Assembly: GCA_021827465.1 (NCBI GenBank)
Contig: JAKAVX010000117.1
Span: 1 to 7,351, forward strand
DNA from: Deltaproteobacteria bacterium
Lineage (GTDB): Bacteria > Desulfobacterota_B > Binatia > Binatales > Binataceae
Direction of reading: 5' to 3'
DNA: 7,351 nucleotides
The notes beneath the pieces were generated by a model. It ran no database searches. It worked only from the letters and a program-made list of their open reading frames with translations, and was not told the origin of the DNA. Positions 5,323 to 7,351 of this stretch are shown piece by piece. Position numbers and translations under genes: made by a program. How positions within the stretch are numbered: position 1 is the first letter of the stretch; each line of letters begins with the position of its first letter.

Positions 5323-6611
5323 TACTCACTCTCCTTGTCGTTGGCCGGATTCGGGCTCCCCGGCGAAAAGGCCGCGGCGGAATCGTGATGAATCACGCCC
5401 GCGCCCGCGAGGGATTCGATTTCCTCTGGCCGGTACCCAAGTTGCGACAGCACCGCATCCGTGTCTTCGCCGAGAAGCGGCGCGCGGCTGCGCACACCCG
5501 TCGGCGTGGAGGACATCCTGATCGGCGAAGCGGCGATCGCAACCTTGCGATCGATGCCGGGATGGTCGATCGGCACGATCATGCCGCGCGTAGCGGGATG
5601 CGGGTCCTCGAATATCTCCTTCGCCGTGTTGACCGGGCCGCACGGCACCTTGCCGCCGAGCGCCTCGACAATTTGCCGCTTGGTGCGCGCCGTGGTCCAT
5701 TCGCGCAGGATCCCGCGCACTTCCTCGGCGCGCCGCACGCGCTGAGGATTCGTGACGTAGCGCGGGTCGTCGCCCAGTTCGGGCCTGCCGATCGCCTCGC
5801 ACAGGATCTTCCAGTGGTTGTCGCCCGGCGCGGCGATCGAGACCCATCCGTCGGCGGCCTCGAAGACGTCGAACGGGCAAAGGAACGACACCCCGTTGCC
5901 CTCGGGCTTGGGCACGTCGTCGAAGTACGAGTACTGGTAAACAATTCTCTCGCACATCGCGAGCACGCCGTCGTACATCGCAACGTCCACGAACTGGCCT
6001 TCGCCGGTGCGCTCGGCGTGCCTGACGGCCGCGAGCACTCCGAGCGCAAGGAACATCGCGGGCACTATATCGCCGACGCCCGCGCCGACCTTGGTCGGGC
6101 GGTCCGGCTGAAGACCCGTGATTCCCATCAGCCCGCCCATCGCCTGCGCGACGACGTCAAATGCGGGCCAATCGGCGTAGGGGCTTTCGCCGGTTCGCGG
6201 ATCGCCGAAGCCGCGCACCGTCGCATAGACCAGTTTCGGATTTACCTCGCGAAGCGTCTCGTAGGAGAGCCCGAGCCGATCCATTACGCCCGCGCGGAAA
6301 TTCTCGACCAGTACGTCTGCGCCGCGCACGAGGCGTTTTACGATCTCGCGTCCTTTGTCCGCCTTGAGATCCACCGCGATACTACGCTTGTTGCGGTTGA
6401 CGCTCTGAAAGTACGCGCCGTAAACGCGCAGCCGATCGTCGGCGGGATACGGTCCCACCTTGCGCGTCATGTCGCCGCCGGGTGATTCGACCTTGAGCAC
6501 GTCGGCGCCCAGGTCGGCGAGGATCATCGTGCAATACGGTCCCGCGAGCGCCTGGGTCAGGTCGATCACCTTGAGCCCTGCCAGCGCGCCGCCGTTTTGC
6601 GAGGCCTTCAC
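5322..6611 (-). CDS. CaiB/BaiF (class III) CoA-transferase, operon-encoded
   Basis: The 429-residue product is a second class III CoA-transferase. Signatures are LAGLKVIDLTQALAGPYC (10-27), ADLGADVLKVE (32-42), SVNRNKRSIAVDLK (70-83), VENFRAGVMDRLGLSYE (102-118), likely nucleophile D181 in GAGVGDIVPA, and RTGEGQFVDVAMYDGVL (201-217). The last ~28 residues, after EEIESLAGAGVI, form a polar Ser/Pro/Asn tail beyond the usual family end. Sitting between a MaoC hydratase and a malyl-CoA-lyase-like enzyme, it could activate a C5 dicarboxylate or shift CoA between its two carboxyls, as mesaconyl-CoA C1-C4 transferase and itaconate CoA-transferase do. That is inference from context. The GTG start at 6611 overlaps the MaoC stop (GTGA) and has AAGGAG at 6617-6622, five bases upstream. 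An earlier start at 6695 would add 28 Arg-rich residues read in a shadow frame of the MaoC gene. The stop overlaps the next gene's ATG. Confidence 0.92.
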   Translation of the reverse strand: MKASQNGGALAGLKVIDLTQALAGPYCTMILADLGADVLKVESPGGDMTRKVGPYPADDRLRVYGAYFQSVNRNKRSIAVDLKADKGREIVKRLVRGADVLVENFRAGVMDRLGLSYETLREVNPKLVYATVRGFGDPRTGESPYADWPAFDVVAQAMGGLMGITGLQPDRPTKVGAGVGDIVPAMFLALGVLAAVRHAERTGEGQFVDVAMYDGVLAMCERIVYQYSYFDDVPKPEGNGVSFLCPFDVFEAADGWVSIAAPGDNHWKILCEAIGRPELGDDPRYVTNPQRVRRAEEVRGILREWTTARTKRQIVEALGGKVPCGPVNTAKEIFEDPHPATRGMIVPIDHPGIDRKVAIAASPIRMSSTPTGVRSRAPLLGEDTDAVLSQLGYRPEEIESLAGAGVIHHDSAAAFSPGSPNPANDKESE

Positions 6612-7093
6612 GCGTTCTCCTTCGCGCCGCGCCGCTTGACCATCACGCGCCGCTCGGCCTCGAAGACCAGTTCGTCGCGCTGGTTGAGTCCCCAATGGCG
6701 AAACACGACTTCGCCCGCGTCGGGCCGATCCGAGTCGCGCTTTTCAAGCACTTCGCTGAACGCGTACAGCGTATCACCGTGCAACACCGGTGTTTTGAAG
6801 CGCACCTTGTTGAGCCCCAGTTCCATCAGCGCGTTCTCGCCTGTGTCCTGCATCGCAAGCCCGATTATCAGCGACGCGGTCACGCCGCCGAAGGTAATCC
6901 GATGCTTGAACGGCGAGCGCTCCATCAGATGCTCGTTGAAATGACCCTGCGCGGTGTTCATCACCAGGTTGGTGATGAGCACGTTGTCGATTTCGCCGAC
7001 GGTCTTGCCGCGCGCGTGCTCGTACACGTCGCCGATCTTGAAATCCTCGAAGTAGTTGGAAGTTCCGGTGAGCGTTTCGGGCCTCGGCTTCAT
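6608..7093 (-). CDS. MaoC-like hot-dog hydratase/dehydratase
   Basis: The 161-residue product has a single hot-dog domain of the MaoC type, which hydrates enoyl-CoA or dehydrates 3-hydroxyacyl-CoA. It opens with [20 protein letters not shown] (13-32), similar by memory to mesaconyl-CoA hydratase-type proteins, though those of Rhodobacter are about twice as long with two domains. The active-site helix reads [11 protein letters not shown] (45-55). Where the R-hydratase motif has Asp-x-Asn-Pro-x-His, this has N46 and H51, so the His is kept and the Asp is Asn. [14 protein letters not shown] (66-79) and [16 protein letters not shown] (94-109) complete the fold. The ATG at 7093 has GGGAGGG (7099-7105) five bases upstream and overlaps the acyl-CoA dehydrogenase stop as ATGA. 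Its own TGA overlaps the CoA-transferase GTG. Context suggests it acts between the dehydrogenase and the lyase, on a mesaconyl- or itaconyl-like CoA ester. Confidence 0.88.
   Translation of the reverse strand: MKPRPETLTGTSNYFEDFKIGDVYEHARGKTVGEIDNVLITNLVMNTAQGHFNEHLMERSPFKHRITFGGVTASLIIGLAMQDTGENALMELGLNKVRFKTPVLHGDTLYAFSEVLEKRDSDRPDAGEVVFRHWGLNQRDELVFEAERRVMVKRRGAKENA
6617..6622 (-). promoter_or_regulatory. Shine-Dalgarno that fixes the GTG start of the operon CoA-transferase
   Basis: AAGGAG on the minus strand lies inside the 3' end of the MaoC gene, five bases before GTG at 6611. It supports the GTGA overlap start over any longer version. Confidence 0.7.
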
Positions 7094-7351
7094 CGTTTCC
7101 CTCCCTTGCCGGGGCGGCCGAGCAGATGGTCGGAGATGATGCGGAGCTGGATTTCCGATGTTCCTTCGAAAATCTTGGTGAGCCGCGCATCGCGCCAGTA
7201 GCGCTCGAGCGGAAAGTCTTTCGTGTAGCCGTAGCCGCCGTGAATCTGCAGCGCCTGGCTGGTTACGCGCTCGGCCATCTCGGTTGCGAACCACTTCACC
7301 ATCGCCGCTTCCTTGTCGCATCGGCGCCGGCCGTCAGCTTCGGTCGCGACG
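7090..7351 (-). CDS. Acyl-CoA dehydrogenase, C-terminal end (runs off right edge)
   Basis: The last 86 residues of an FAD-dependent acyl-CoA dehydrogenase are visible, and the frame is open to the right edge. The C-terminal helical-bundle signature is complete: [15 protein letters not shown], then [21 protein letters not shown] (split over two adjoining blocks), [16 protein letters not shown], and a basic tail ending GKGGKR. The Glu in FEGTSEIQ is at the position of the catalytic base of medium- and short-chain type enzymes (E376 in human MCAD). Isovaleryl-CoA dehydrogenase lacks it there, which argues against an isovaleryl-type enzyme. The family oxidises acyl-CoA to trans-2-enoyl-CoA and passes electrons to ETF. 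The stop overlaps the MaoC start (ATGA), so this gene is upstream in the same operon. The substrate, possibly methylsuccinyl-CoA or another branched acyl-CoA, is unknown. Confidence 0.9.
   Translation of the reverse strand, partial: VATEADGRRRCDKEAAMVKWFATEMAERVTSQALQIHGGYGYTKDFPLERYWRDARLTKIFEGTSEIQLRIISDHLLGRPGKGGKR

Noticed and set aside
4315..5388. Open frame of 357 codons on the plus strand opposite the CitE-like gene
   Set aside because: It overlaps three real minus-strand genes and has no recognisable motif; treated as a shadow frame.
470..5550. Recurrent GCGATCGC-like octamers as a dispersed repeat
   Set aside because: They are scattered inside coding DNA at irregular spacing and are explained by GC-rich Ala/Arg/Ile/Asp codons.
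5250..6485. Open frame of 411 codons on the plus strand opposite the operon CaiB gene
   Set aside because: Antisense shadow of a well-supported gene, with Arg/His/Ala-rich composition and no domain.

Overview
The window reads as chromosomal DNA from a high-GC Gram-negative bacterium. The Gram-negative call rests on a TonB energy transducer and a TonB-dependent outer-membrane receptor. Most genes follow good Shine-Dalgarno sequences, and TTG or GTG starts are common. The wealth of acyl-CoA enzymes (two CaiB/BaiF CoA-transferases, a malyl-CoA-lyase-like CitE protein, a MaoC hydratase and an acyl-CoA dehydrogenase) fits an environmental proteobacterium or a related deep lineage such as Binatota. 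The taxonomic guess is weak and no marker gene is present. I see no rRNA, tRNA, CRISPR array, insertion sequence or phage gene.

Layout. Positions 1-513 (minus) hold the first 171 residues of a TonB-dependent receptor that runs off the left edge. After a 385-bp divergent intergenic region comes tonB (899-1690, plus), then a stand-alone CaiB/BaiF CoA-transferase (1829-3058, plus). From 3153 to the right edge everything is on the minus strand. Read in transcription order (right to left) the genes are: acyl-CoA dehydrogenase (C-terminal end only), MaoC-type hydratase, second CaiB/BaiF CoA-transferase, CitE/malyl-CoA-lyase-like enzyme, YbhB/YbcL-type PEBP protein, and a four-helix membrane protein with a cysteine-rich tail.

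How the genes work together. The first four minus-strand genes are fused head to tail by ATGA, GTGA and TAATG stop/start overlaps. They are almost certainly one translationally coupled operon. The enzyme set can oxidise an acyl-CoA to an enoyl-CoA, hydrate it, move CoA between acids, and split a 3-hydroxyacyl-CoA by retro-Claisen cleavage. This is the chemistry of C5 dicarboxylyl-CoA metabolism: methylsuccinyl/mesaconyl/methylmalyl-CoA, or itaconyl/citramalyl-CoA. The actual substrate cannot be fixed from sequence alone. The PEBP gene follows after 43 bp containing a strong hairpin and may be co-transcribed. The receptor and tonB form a divergent nutrient-uptake pair whose ligand is unknown.

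Nothing here proves a wholly new system. The items most worth a second look are the four-gene CoA operon, the MaoC protein with an altered active-site motif, and the membrane protein with a CPET/CSRW cysteine tail.
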